In this document: piece by piece, positions 1-8,526 of the stretch
How the letters are laid out: the number at the start of each line of letters is the position of its first letter
Position numbering within the stretch: position 1 is the stretch's first letter
Assembly (NCBI RefSeq): GCF_963518785.1
Contig: NZ_CAUQKJ010000012.1
Span: forward strand, 1-42,176
Length of the DNA stretch: 42,176 nt
Direction: 5' to 3'
From: an uncultured Campylobacter sp.
GTDB lineage: Bacteria > Campylobacterota > Campylobacteria > Campylobacterales > Campylobacteraceae
The notes under the pieces: model-generated
The model's database searches: none
Seen by the model: the letters and a program-made list of their open reading frames with translations, nothing else
Told to the model about the DNA's origin: nothing
Made by a program: the position numbers and the translations under genes

Positions 1-48
1 AAGACAAGAGGCGGAGCTATCAATGCAGGGTTTGAGATTATGTTTTAA
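1..48 (+). CDS. C-terminal end of an unidentified protein, possibly an outer-membrane beta-barrel
   Basis: The frame opening at base 1 encodes 15 residues (KTRGGAINAGFEIMF) and stops with TAA at 46-48. The gene enters from outside the window. A C-terminal phenylalanine after alternating hydrophobic residues is the usual signature of an outer-membrane beta-barrel, so that is a guess at its class. A strong terminator follows at 115-141, which supports a real gene end. Fifteen residues are too few to identify the protein. Confidence 0.4.
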   Translation, partial: KTRGGAINAGFEIMF

Positions 49-114
49 ATTTTAATAGATGCGTAAGCTCTAGCTCACACATCTATAAAATCAAATCCTA
101 TACTTAAAATTTCA

Positions 115-141
115 GGGGCGGGAGATTTCTCGCCCCTTTTT
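115..141 (+). terminator. Rho-independent terminator
   Basis: GGGGCGGGA at 115-123 pairs with TTCTCGCCCC near 127-136, allowing one G-U pair, to make a stem of about nine base pairs with a four-base loop. A run of five T follows. It is placed to end the gene whose last codons are at 1-48. Confidence 0.8.
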
Positions 142-1073
142 AAATTCAGACGCTATGCACTAGATAAATTTCATAGCTTCGCTCTTATGCGATAACGATC
201 TTATTAAACTTGCTGTATCCGCCCGCATAAAATTTTACCGCAAGCACCGCAAGACAATTCATAAAATTCTACGCTTTCTATGCCGATTTAAAATTCCTCA
301 ATAAGAAAGAATTTAGGCTCAATTCGCAGAGGAATTTCATAGTCTGCCTTGTTTTTAAAGAACTGGCGTAATCTTAGGTTCTTTTACCAAAGCTAAAAAA
401 GCTTGTCAAAGCAGCAATACCATCATTATTGGCTTTATTGCTAAGGCCGGTGCCTTTTATTTATATCCTACGCTTTATATTTTAAAAGTAAGCTACGAAA
501 TTTCGAAGTAAAAGTGAAATTATATAAGAAAGATCCCGCAAAACCTAAAATTATAAAATTTTAAAACTGCTTGTCTTAGAATTTATAAGCAAAATTTCGT
601 AAGGTCTAAATTTTTAAAATTTTAAAATTCCGTGCCTTAGAATTTCAAATTTCAACTTACGCTTCTCATTAAGATTTAGGCTAAATTTAAATTTTAGACA
701 ATGAAATTTTAAAATTATGCGCCTAAATCTTGCCTGTGAATTTTAAAATTATCCAGCACAGTTTCGATCGTTCGCTTCAAAGAGACGACCTGTTATAAAA
801 ATAAAGCTTACTCTACGCGAAACAAGTCTTGGCACGAGTTTTGCTTTAGCTACACAAAGCCTAAAATTTAAACCTTGACGGCAGGTAAATCTAACTGCTC
901 GCGATTATAGAATTTTAAGTGGCATTCATAGCGTTGCAAACCTACCTTTTTTATAATTTTATAGTTTGGTAAACGGGTTATACAAACGAACGGTCTATAA
1001 GTTTAAGATCTACTTTTTGCAATTTTATACTAATAGAAAATATTTGATATCTCGTTGAGCTATGGGTTTGAGC
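142..1073. other. Gene-free stretch with AT-palindrome words
   Basis: I found no ORF with recognisable protein character on either strand. The stretch contains several copies of the AAATTTTAAAATT word (near 563, 615, 697 and 737) and an imperfect tandem duplication around 560-645. It may be the decayed remains of the region that once held the rest of the metI locus. Confidence 0.6.
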
Positions 1074-1508
1074 CTACTTTTTCGTGATTTTATAGAGTAA
1101 ATTTCCGATGCTTTGTATGATCTGCACAAGCACGATCAGAATCACGACTGTATATGCCATTATATCGGGGCGGAAGCGCTGAAAGCCGTAGCGGATCGCC
1201 ACGTCGCCGAGCCCGCCGCCGCCGACCGTGCCCGCCATCGCCGTAAATCCGATGATGACGATGAGCGTCAGAGTAATCGCGCCGATGATACTAGGCAGCG
1301 CCTCGACAAACATTACTCGAAAGATTATCTGCGTCTTGCTCGCTCCGAAGCTCTTCGCTGCCTCGATTACGCCGCTATCGACCTCCAGCAGAGCGCTTTC
1401 GATGAGGCGCGCAATAAAGGGGGCCGAGCCGATAGTAAGCGGCACGATCGCCGCGGTGGTGCCGATGCTCGCGCCGACAAGAAGCTTCGTAATTTGGCGA
1501 TACGAAAT
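1074..1508 (-). pseudogene. metI: metI remnant: C-terminal half of a methionine ABC transporter permease
   Basis: The 123 codons from the GTG at 1445 match the C-terminal half of MetI, the inner-membrane permease of the MetNIQ D-methionine importer. The EAA loop (EAAKSFGASKTQIIFRV) and the ending GGGGLGDVAIRYGFQRF are clear. Homology continues upstream of that start in the same frame (QITKLLVGASIGTTAAI) to about 1490-1508. It then stops at a TAA near 1514-1516 in AT-rich noncoding DNA. Complete MetI has about 215 residues; here the first two membrane spans and the start are gone, and no metN or metQ is next to it. I read it as a truncated pseudogene. A full MetI elsewhere on the chromosome is likely but not visible here. 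Confidence 0.8.
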
Positions 1509-1589
1509 TTCAGATTAAAATTTGCTTACATTCGAACTTAAAATTTTAAGAAATCAAGCAATTTAAATTTAGATTTCTTAAATTTAATT

Positions 1590-2102
1590 CTATAAAATTT
1601 TAGCCTTTGCGGTTACGGATTTTATTTTGAGTTCGTAAATTTTTGTGCGCTTTAATGATGCTCTGGAGGCAAACTCCACGCGCGACATATAGTTTGGGGT
1701 GTATTTTTCGCAAAGTATCCGCAGGGCGTAAATTTTACGCTCGTCATCTAACACCTCGTTTGCTTCGCAAACGGCGATCGCGCTGCGGTACTCCGTCGTA
1801 TAAACTCTAGAGCCTAAAGCGGCAGCGTCGTTTGCGATAGATCGGTATTCTTCATCGCTTGGGGTAGGAACGCGGTTGTAGCTAACAAAAACCGCCGTTA
1901 CCGCGCGTCTGTTTTGAAAGAGTTTCGCCTTTGTACCGGCAGGCGCGCCGTGGAGATAAATAACGTCTGCATCGCGCACGGGCGAGATAGGCACGCTAAA
2001 AATTTCGCCGCTCTCGTCGATGCAGCTAAGCGTAGCGTATTCGCTCTCGTCGATGATTTTTAACGCCTCATCTTCGCTTAGCTGCCTATCTCGTCTGCGC
2101 AT
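1590..2102 (-). CDS. Pyridoxamine 5'-phosphate oxidase-like flavin split-barrel protein (NimA type)
   Basis: This 170-residue protein resembles the FMN-binding split-barrel family that includes 5-nitroimidazole reductase-like proteins. The N-terminal RRRDRQLSEDEALKII followed by EYATLSCIDESGEIFSVPIS and then IYLHGAPAGTKAKLFQ is the usual order: helix, first barrel strands, then the phosphate- and flavin-contacting strand with a small H-G/A-x2-G-xK motif. Members bind FMN and act as oxidoreductases on small molecules; the substrate here is unknown. The start codon directly abuts the ftsZ stop codon, so it is probably the last gene of the ppiD-ftsA-ftsZ unit. That position does not by itself imply a role in division. 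Confidence 0.85.
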   Translation of the reverse strand: MRRRDRQLSEDEALKIIDESEYATLSCIDESGEIFSVPISPVRDADVIYLHGAPAGTKAKLFQNRRAVTAVFVSYNRVPTPSDEEYRSIANDAAALGSRVYTTEYRSAIAVCEANEVLDDERKIYALRILCEKYTPNYMSRVEFASRASLKRTKIYELKIKSVTAKAKIL

Positions 2103-3263
2103 TTAGTCCATCTGGTTACGTAGGAATGCGGGCTCGTCGAGCTCGTCGTAGGTTTCGTCTCCGTTAAAATCGCCGCTACTTACTTTTTGTCTAGAAAAGA
2201 TAGAATTTCGACCCATGCTTTCTAAAAGCGCCTTCCTACGATCCGCTACGTTATCGCTGGCGACCTGCTTTTTTTCCTCGATGCTCCTTTCAAAGCCGGT
2301 GGCGATGAGAGTAACTTCGACGCGGTTATTTTCCATCTTAGGATCGGTGGTGGTTCCCCAGGTAACGTCGGCATCCTTATCTACGGTATCTTCGATGATA
2401 TTCATCGCGGATTCGATCTCAAGCAAGGAGCAATCAGGCGACATCTTAAAATGCACTAGCACACCCATAGCGCCGTGGATGGAGGTATTATCCAAAAGCG
2501 GAGATTGGATCGCGCTTTTTAGCGCTTCTTCTGCTGCGCCATCACCTTCGCTAACGCCGATACCCATAAGCGCCAAACCGCGGTGCGTCATTACCTTTTT
2601 GACGTCGGCATAATCGACGTTGATATCGCTATCGCCTGATTCTAAGATCACGGAGATCATACCGTTTACGGCTTGGAATAGGACATTATCTACGATCTTA
2701 AAGGCATCTTTTAGGCCGGTTTTTTTGTCGATGATCTTCAATAAATTTTGATTTGGGATAACGATTATGGAATCGCACTCTTTTTTAAGCTCTTCAAGAC
2801 CCTCTTGCGCTAGTCGCATGCGCTTTTTACCCTCAAAACCGAAAGGGGTAGTAACGACGCCGATAGTTAGCGCTTTTTTCTCTTTCGCAGCTTTAGCGAC
2901 GATAGGTGCAGCACCGGTACCGGTACCGCCGCCTAGACCGGAGCCTACGAAAACAATATCGGAGTAGTCCAAGCGGTCTTTAAGATCGTCATAATTCTCC
3001 TCTGCAGCCATCTTAGCAAGCGCAGGATCCATACCGCAGCCAAGGCCTTTGGTGGTGTTTTCGCCTAGTAAAATTCTAGTATTTGCGATCGACTTTTCTA
3101 ATGCCTGCGCGTCGGTGTTAGCCACCATAAGCTCAACGTCGGTCTTGGTAAATCCTTCGCGAATCATATGATTTATCATGTTGCATCCGCCGCCGCCGAC
3201 GCCGATAACCTTCATCTTGGCACCGTAGATGCCCTTTCTTTCTTCCATACTATATCCTTTCAC
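2103..3263 (-). CDS. ftsZ: Cell division GTPase FtsZ
   Basis: FtsZ is the tubulin-like GTPase that forms the Z ring at the division site. The 386-residue protein has the glycine-rich nucleotide loop (IGVGGGGCNMINHM near residues 20-33), the tubulin signature GGGTGTGAAP at 111-120, and the C-terminal partner-binding peptide DEPAFLRNQMD that contacts FtsA. The GTG at 3263 has AAGGAGA five bases upstream. An ATG five codons further in also has AAAGGA before it, so MEERKGIYGAK is an alternative start. It lies 22 bases after ftsA on the same strand, the usual co-transcribed pair that sets the FtsA to FtsZ ratio. Confidence 0.99.
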   Translation of the reverse strand: MKGYSMEERKGIYGAKMKVIGVGGGGCNMINHMIREGFTKTDVELMVANTDAQALEKSIANTRILLGENTTKGLGCGMDPALAKMAAEENYDDLKDRLDYSDIVFVGSGLGGGTGTGAAPIVAKAAKEKKALTIGVVTTPFGFEGKKRMRLAQEGLEELKKECDSIIVIPNQNLLKIIDKKTGLKDAFKIVDNVLFQAVNGMISVILESGDSDINVDYADVKKVMTHRGLALMGIGVSEGDGAAEEALKSAIQSPLLDNTSIHGAMGVLVHFKMSPDCSLLEIESAMNIIEDTVDKDADVTWGTTTDPKMENNRVEVTLIATGFERSIEEKKQVASDNVADRRKALLESMGRNSIFSRQKVSSGDFNGDETYDELDEPAFLRNQMD

Positions 3264-3285
3264 GAGTATCTCCTTAGCTTAAAAT

Positions 3286-4653
3286 TTAAAACCAATTTTT
3301 CATAGATGACCAAATTTTATTGAAAAAATTCTGTCCGTCTTTTTTGGGAAGTTGGATATTTAGATCCTCCTTCTTAGCCGCACCGCTATCCGCTCTGACG
3401 CCCTCTTTTTCTATCGCCTTGCTGACCTCTTTTTCATAATATTCGTTCACATTTCGTTTCGGAGCCTTGTTTATAACTTCGTCTTTGTAGCGGAGTTTGC
3501 CGTTAGAGTCCATCTCGTAAGGGGTAAATTCACCAAAGCCATACATGCAAAGTCCTAGTGCGCAAGAATTTGAAATATCGTCGGCGATCTCGTGTAGACC
3601 GCCCACGCTCTTTGCTCTTGCAACCCTAACGGAAGTGTTATCAAAAACTATCGCTGCTAAATCGCGCACATCGTCTAGCTTCGCCATACCGCCCGTGATA
3701 ACTATACCTGCGCCTATGCGGTCTTTATAGCCGCTTCTTTCGATCTTATCGGCTATCATATCGAAGGTCTCTTTAACGCGCGCAAGTATTACTTGCGAAA
3801 TGATCTCAAGACTTATGATATGGTTTTCCGACTCGCTATCTCCTAAAACAGGCAATTCAACTTCGCTATTGCCTTGATTAATTAGATCGTTGTAGGTGAT
3901 CTTTATGTTTTCCGCATATGGAAGCGGCGTGTGCAGAGCGCGCGATAGATCGTTAGTGACGTTATTAGAGCCGAACATCACAACATCGTTATAACGTAAG
4001 GAATTTCCCAGGTGGATGACTATATCGCATGTAGCGCCGCCCATATCGATCAGTACGACACCTAGCTCTTTTTCATCCTTGCTAAGCGTAGATATGGATG
4101 ATGCGTAGCCTGAAAGGACGATGTTATCTACCTTTACTCCCGCCATCTCAACGGATTTTTTCAAATTTTTAATTGAGCTTTCGGGAGCGATAACGATATG
4201 CGTGGATACCTCTAGACGCGTGCCACTCATGCCAAGGGGGTCTTCGATGTGTTCCTGCTCATCAACCCTAAAATCATACGGAAGCACATGCAAGATTACG
4301 CTATCGCTAGGCACGTTAGCCTGAGCTTCGGCAACCTGCATAGCGCGCTTTATTTCATCCAGCCCGATCTCATTTTCCATAGTTATGACGCCGCGAGATT
4401 TAACGCTTTTGGCGTATGAGCCAGAGATAGATATAATGGCTTTATCGTAGCTTCTACCAGCGCCTTTTACTGCTGCTTTCACCGCTTGTTTTATTGAGCC
4501 CGCGGCTTGCTCTATGTTTGTGATAACGCCCTTTTTGATACCCAAGGTATCGGACTGACCAACACCCAATACGGCGAAAATACCGTCGTTTTTAGCGATT
4601 ATGGCGCGGATCTTGGTCGAGCCTATATCTAGACCTAAAATATACTCACTCAC
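3286..4653 (-). CDS. ftsA: Cell division protein FtsA
   Basis: FtsA is the actin-like ATPase that tethers FtsZ to the inner membrane and recruits later divisome proteins. The 455-residue sequence begins with the phosphate-1 motif LGLDIGSTKIRAIIAK, has the phosphate-2 motif VVLIDMGGATCDIVIH near residues 199-214 and the adenosine motif AGIVITGGMAKLDDV near 316-330. It ends with the amphipathic membrane-targeting helix FFNKIWSSMKNWF after a charged linker. The GTG start at 4653 overlaps the end of ppiD by eight bases, which suggests translational coupling. Confidence 0.98.
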   Translation of the reverse strand: MSEYILGLDIGSTKIRAIIAKNDGIFAVLGVGQSDTLGIKKGVITNIEQAAGSIKQAVKAAVKGAGRSYDKAIISISGSYAKSVKSRGVITMENEIGLDEIKRAMQVAEAQANVPSDSVILHVLPYDFRVDEQEHIEDPLGMSGTRLEVSTHIVIAPESSIKNLKKSVEMAGVKVDNIVLSGYASSISTLSKDEKELGVVLIDMGGATCDIVIHLGNSLRYNDVVMFGSNNVTNDLSRALHTPLPYAENIKITYNDLINQGNSEVELPVLGDSESENHIISLEIISQVILARVKETFDMIADKIERSGYKDRIGAGIVITGGMAKLDDVRDLAAIVFDNTSVRVARAKSVGGLHEIADDISNSCALGLCMYGFGEFTPYEMDSNGKLRYKDEVINKAPKRNVNEYYEKEVSKAIEKEGVRADSGAAKKEDLNIQLPKKDGQNFFNKIWSSMKNWF

Positions 4654-6103
4654 TGTCTTTACCTTTAAAATATCTTTCGGTTTTATAGCGCTTTTCTAGC
4701 ATTTTGGTTAAATCGTCTTGCAGATTGGAATTTAATAAAGCGGTTATCCTATCGGCTACGATCGTTTTTTCTTTATCTATCTCTTCGCTGCTACCTAGGC
4801 TCTGCTGTGAAATTTTATATACTACGGCTTTGTTATCAAACATCACTATCCCTTCTTTCGCAGGCTTATTAAACATATCGATAAGAAATTTATAAAATTC
4901 GTCATCGCTTAGTTTGGTATTATTTTTACTATTAAGAGATAGCGTGCCGAAATCTTCGCCTTTGAAATTTTTAAGCGCATCTTGAGCTCTTTTTTCAAGT
5001 AGCTCTTTACGTTTTTTTATTTCAAATTCTTTAGAAGCCAAAGACTTAGCCTCTTCAAAGCTCATCTGCCTAGGCTGCTCTACGCCGTTCAGTTTAGCAA
5101 TCAAATATCCGCCTTTGTACTCGAAAGGCTTGATGACATCTCCTGGCTTTGCAACCTCAATCTCAGATATTGGAAAATTGCTAGCCGTAGCGACTATGGT
5201 TTCATTAGTATCGAGCTTGCCTTTTTTAATCTCCAGATAATCCTTTGTAGCGTCTTTTTTAACCTGATCCATTCGGTAATCTTTTAAGACATTAGGTTTG
5301 GCTTCTGCAAAATCCAATAGTTTATCATCCAGGCTTCTATACTCGCCTCTGTGCTCTTCATAAAATTTACTTAGTTCCGTATCATTCACATCGACATTGC
5401 TAGGCGCCACAAAATACGCTCCGAGAGTATATTTTTTCTCAGTCATAAAATGTGATTTCTCGCCTTCCCAAAATTTCTTTAGCTCGTCGTCGTTAAAAGT
5501 GACGTTAGCGTCTGCGTAGATTATCTCTGCAGAAACCTTATCCTGCATCAGCTGCGATGCTGCAAATGCTTCTACAATCTTAGGGCTAGGTGTTATTTTT
5601 AGCGCTTTGCCGAGCTTTTCTAAAGTTAGAGCCTTTTGTAGATTACGCTCAAATTCTTTCTTGGTAAGTCCAGAATTTTTTACTACGTTGTTGTAAAGTT
5701 CCTTACTAAATGCGCCATTTTCTTGGAAATTCGGCGAGTTTAGCACAAATTCCGCGACATCTTTATCACTAGCCTGAACGCCTAGATCTTTAGCAAAATT
5801 TAGAAAATATGCCTCGCCGATTAGCTGATCTACTGCGATCTGATCTAGATGCATATTTTTGGCTTGTTCTTGAGTAAATTGCCCATCGCTCATAGCACTC
5901 AGCCTGTTGTATAGTTCGGAATATTTTGTGTTTAGTTCTTGATTTGTTATAGAGATCTGCCCTACTCTAGCGATTGAGCCTGCGCGGTTAGCGTTCATAT
6001 CATATGCGCCCCAGCCGACGAAGCCTGCGCCCACGAAAGCTATCGTGCTTATCCAAATAGTCGGTATAAGCGACTTCTTATGCTTTTGCATCCATTCTAT
6101 CAT
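4646..6103 (-). CDS. ppiD: Peptidyl-prolyl isomerase-like periplasmic chaperone (PpiD/SurA family)
   Basis: The protein has 485 residues. An N-terminal hydrophobic anchor (about residues 13-33, TIWISTIAFVGAGFVGWGAY) places the rest in the periplasm. It is followed by a SurA-type N-terminal chaperone domain with GSIARVGQISITNQELNTKY. Such proteins hold newly exported outer-membrane and envelope proteins and may isomerise prolyl bonds. The parvulin catalytic core is not obvious by eye, so chaperone activity is a safer call than isomerase. It heads the unit with ftsA and ftsZ, the same order I recall from C. jejuni (Cj0694-Cj0696). Confidence 0.88.
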   Translation of the reverse strand: MIEWMQKHKKSLIPTIWISTIAFVGAGFVGWGAYDMNANRAGSIARVGQISITNQELNTKYSELYNRLSAMSDGQFTQEQAKNMHLDQIAVDQLIGEAYFLNFAKDLGVQASDKDVAEFVLNSPNFQENGAFSKELYNNVVKNSGLTKKEFERNLQKALTLEKLGKALKITPSPKIVEAFAASQLMQDKVSAEIIYADANVTFNDDELKKFWEGEKSHFMTEKKYTLGAYFVAPSNVDVNDTELSKFYEEHRGEYRSLDDKLLDFAEAKPNVLKDYRMDQVKKDATKDYLEIKKGKLDTNETIVATASNFPISEIEVAKPGDVIKPFEYKGGYLIAKLNGVEQPRQMSFEEAKSLASKEFEIKKRKELLEKRAQDALKNFKGEDFGTLSLNSKNNTKLSDDEFYKFLIDMFNKPAKEGIVMFDNKAVVYKISQQSLGSSEEIDKEKTIVADRITALLNSNLQDDLTKMLEKRYKTERYFKGKDSE

Positions 6104-6234
6104 CTAAATCCTTAAATAGCTAACTAAAGAAATTTTTGTTAGTAATTATACAGATAAAACCTTATGTAAGGCTGAAAAATAGGCATTTTTGGCGAATTAT
6201 AACGCGTTAGTAAATGATTTGGTATACATTAATC

Positions 6235-6795
6235 TTAGCTTAGCAAAAGCAGCTTTGAACTCATTTCTAAAATCGCTATTTTTTTCGCCATTTGCTGCGC
6301 GCTCCTTGCATGGGCAAAAATCCCATAGCCGCGAATCACCATTATATCGCTATTTTCATTTATCATATAGTTACAAATTTCGTACGGCGCGCGCTCGTGC
6401 CAGTCGTCGTAGTTCTTAGGATCGTAAATTTCAATGCGCTTAAATTTACTCGCCCCAAAGTAATCTCGCGGCAAAATGAAATCATGCTCCAGCGTATATG
6501 CGACAAGATATGGCGGTGTCGCGTAGGTTACGAATTTCGCCTCTTTTATATTTTTGTAAATATTTATATGTATATCGCTATCGATGCTAGCATCTTGCCA
6601 GCGGTAGTCTTTTTTTGAAAACAGCGTTATAAAATCATCCCTATCCAGGTTATCGAAAATCGCGTCTTTTTTGTTGATCAAGAACTGATTTTCTTTAATT
6701 TTTGCTGAAATAGAGCCGTGAAAGATCCCAAAAAGCCTATCTCTAAACATCGAAAGCGAAATTTTGCGTAAAATTTCATAATAATACTCGTCCAT
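6235..6795 (-). CDS. Class II aldolase/adducin-like protein lacking metal ligands
   Basis: The 186-residue sequence follows the class II aldolase/adducin fold: HGSISAKI at 26-33 corresponds to the G-N-[IL]-S loop, IHINIYKNIKEAKFVTYATPPY at 75-96 to the segment normally holding the HxH zinc motif, and IMVIRGYGIFAHA at 151-163 to the segment normally reading NHG. All three zinc histidines are replaced (Y-A-T for H-T-H, and GYG for NHG). It is therefore unlikely to be an active zinc aldolase and may be a structural or regulatory relative. It is divergent from rsmH with 64 bases between the starts. Confidence 0.75.
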   Translation of the reverse strand: MDEYYYEILRKISLSMFRDRLFGIFHGSISAKIKENQFLINKKDAIFDNLDRDDFITLFSKKDYRWQDASIDSDIHINIYKNIKEAKFVTYATPPYLVAYTLEHDFILPRDYFGASKFKRIEIYDPKNYDDWHERAPYEICNYMINENSDIMVIRGYGIFAHARSAQQMAKKIAILEMSSKLLLLS

Positions 6796-6859
6796 CTCTC
6801 GCCTTTGTAAAAAATTTCGCTATTATATAGGATTAGAAATTTCAAAAGGATAAATTTAA

Positions 6860-7795
6860 GTGCAAGCTCCACATATTCCGGTACTTTTTTCGCAAACGAT
6901 CGCCGCATTTTCGCAGCTTGAGGACGGCTACATTATTGACTGCACGCTAGGCTACGGAGGGCACAGCGAGGGTATTTTAACCGCTAATCCGCGCCTTAAG
7001 CTTATCGCTTGCGACAGAGATGCCGAAGCGATAGAATTTTCGCGCGAGCGGCTCAGTAAATTTAAAGATCGCATAGAAATCCACAAAGCAAAATTTAGCG
7101 AAATTTTAGAAATTCTGCCCGAGCAAAAGCTCCGCGCAGTTCGCGGGATATTAGCCGACATCGGCGTTTCATCTCTTCAGCTGGATAAAAACTGCCGCGG
7201 CTTTTCCACTAAAAGCGACGCACTAGATATGCGAATGGACGAGAGCGCAACGCTAGATGCAGCGTATGTAGTAAACCGCTACTCGCAAGCGGATCTGGCG
7301 CGCATTTTCCACGAATACGGCGAGCTAACAAACGCTAACGCAATCGCTGCTAAAATAGCTACTGCGCGGGCTAACGCGCCGCTAACAAGCGCCAAAGCTT
7401 TGGCAAATTTAATCGGAACGAAGCCCGTTAAAGGGCGCAGCATCAGCACGGCTACGCTAGCATTTCAGGCGATCCGCATCGAGGTAAACGACGAGCTTGG
7501 CGAGCTAAAACGCCTGCTCACGCTCATTGAGCAAAAATCGCGCGATTCAATTCTAACTAATGTAACTGTCGCTATAATTTCATTCCATTCGCTTGAAGAC
7601 CGCATAGTAAAGGAGCGATTTAGGGCGTGGGAGCGCGATTGCGTCTGTCCTATCGAGTTTATGCGCTGCGAATGCGGCGGCGGGCATTCGTTAGGCAAAA
7701 TCCTAACTAAAAGCCCTATAATAGCGGACGCGCAAGAGCTTGCGCAAAACTCGCGGGCTGCAAGCGCGAAGCTTAGAATTTTTCGGCTAAAATAA
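6860..7795 (+). CDS. rsmH: 16S rRNA (cytosine-1402-N4)-methyltransferase RsmH
   Basis: RsmH (formerly MraW) methylates the N4 of C1402 in 16S rRNA using S-adenosylmethionine. The 311-residue protein starts with HIPVLF, has the SAM-binding motif DCTLGYGGHSEGIL at 27-40, then DIGVSSLQLD and GFSTKSDALDMRMD near residues 95-130. It ends with the family segments AIISFHSLEDRIVKERF, a cysteine-rich CVCPIEFMRCECGGG patch and RAASAKLRIFR. The start is a GTG with AAAAGGA nine bases upstream. In most bacteria rsmH is followed by ftsL, which fits the next gene here. Confidence 0.98.
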   Translation: MQAPHIPVLFSQTIAAFSQLEDGYIIDCTLGYGGHSEGILTANPRLKLIACDRDAEAIEFSRERLSKFKDRIEIHKAKFSEILEILPEQKLRAVRGILADIGVSSLQLDKNCRGFSTKSDALDMRMDESATLDAAYVVNRYSQADLARIFHEYGELTNANAIAAKIATARANAPLTSAKALANLIGTKPVKGRSISTATLAFQAIRIEVNDELGELKRLLTLIEQKSRDSILTNVTVAIISFHSLEDRIVKERFRAWERDCVCPIEFMRCECGGGHSLGKILTKSPIIADAQELAQNSRAASAKLRIFRLK

Positions 7796-8526
7796 CCGCC
7801 TTTGCTTGCTATGAATTTTAAATTTTGACGAAATTTTGTAAAATTTATAGATTTGCAGGCATTAAATTTTAAAATTTTATGGAATTTTAAAATCCAGCTT
7901 ACAAAGATTCGCTCTAGAATTTATGATATTTTTCAGTGCTATTTTGAATACCTAATAGCTAAATCATAAGATTTAGCAAAAAATTTTACGCTATATTTAA
8001 CGTATAATTTTATGAGATTTAACTGCTGTATGTTTTATGGACTAGGCGGTAGCATAGCACAGAGTCGAAGGCTCAGTAAAATTCTAACGGTTTTTCAGAC
8101 GATTTGACAAAATTTTATAAATAGTCAATCTCGGTAAAGTGAGCTCGATTTTTACCCACCAAAGCGAATTTTCCCAAGCGGGCGGTGCAAAAGGTGAGCA
8201 AAATTAACGCAATGCTTTTTTTTGAAGCTTCTGCTGCTATACAATATCGTGCAAAGAGCTAGCAAAATTAACGAAATAGCCCGCTAAAGTAAAATTTTGT
8301 TTTTGCTGGCCAAGATAGAATTTGGCAAGTTAAGATAAAATTCCATTTACCGAGGTAAAATTGCAAAGAAAAATTTTGCTCGTAGCTTTGGCTTTTAAAT
8401 TTTACCTTAACGGCTCATTACTGGGCGCACGCTAGCTGTGAGATTCGAGCAGAATTTTATCTTGACGCAGGCGCTTTGGCGGCGAGTAAAGATAAGATCG
8501 TGGTTTTAAATTTATGGAGATTTTAG
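7796..8526 (+). other. 730-base gene-free stretch inside the rsmH-ftsL-like unit
   Basis: No coding frame with protein character was seen. The stretch has AAATTTTAAAATTTT words near 7864-7890 and a decayed tandem repeat. A segment near 8186-8216 (GTGCAAAAGGTGAGCAAAAT and onward) resembles one near 8249-8281 (GTGCAAAGAGCTAGCAAAAT), a spacing of about 63 bases. The last bases hold a normal ribosome-binding site (GGAG) for the next gene. Confidence 0.6.
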
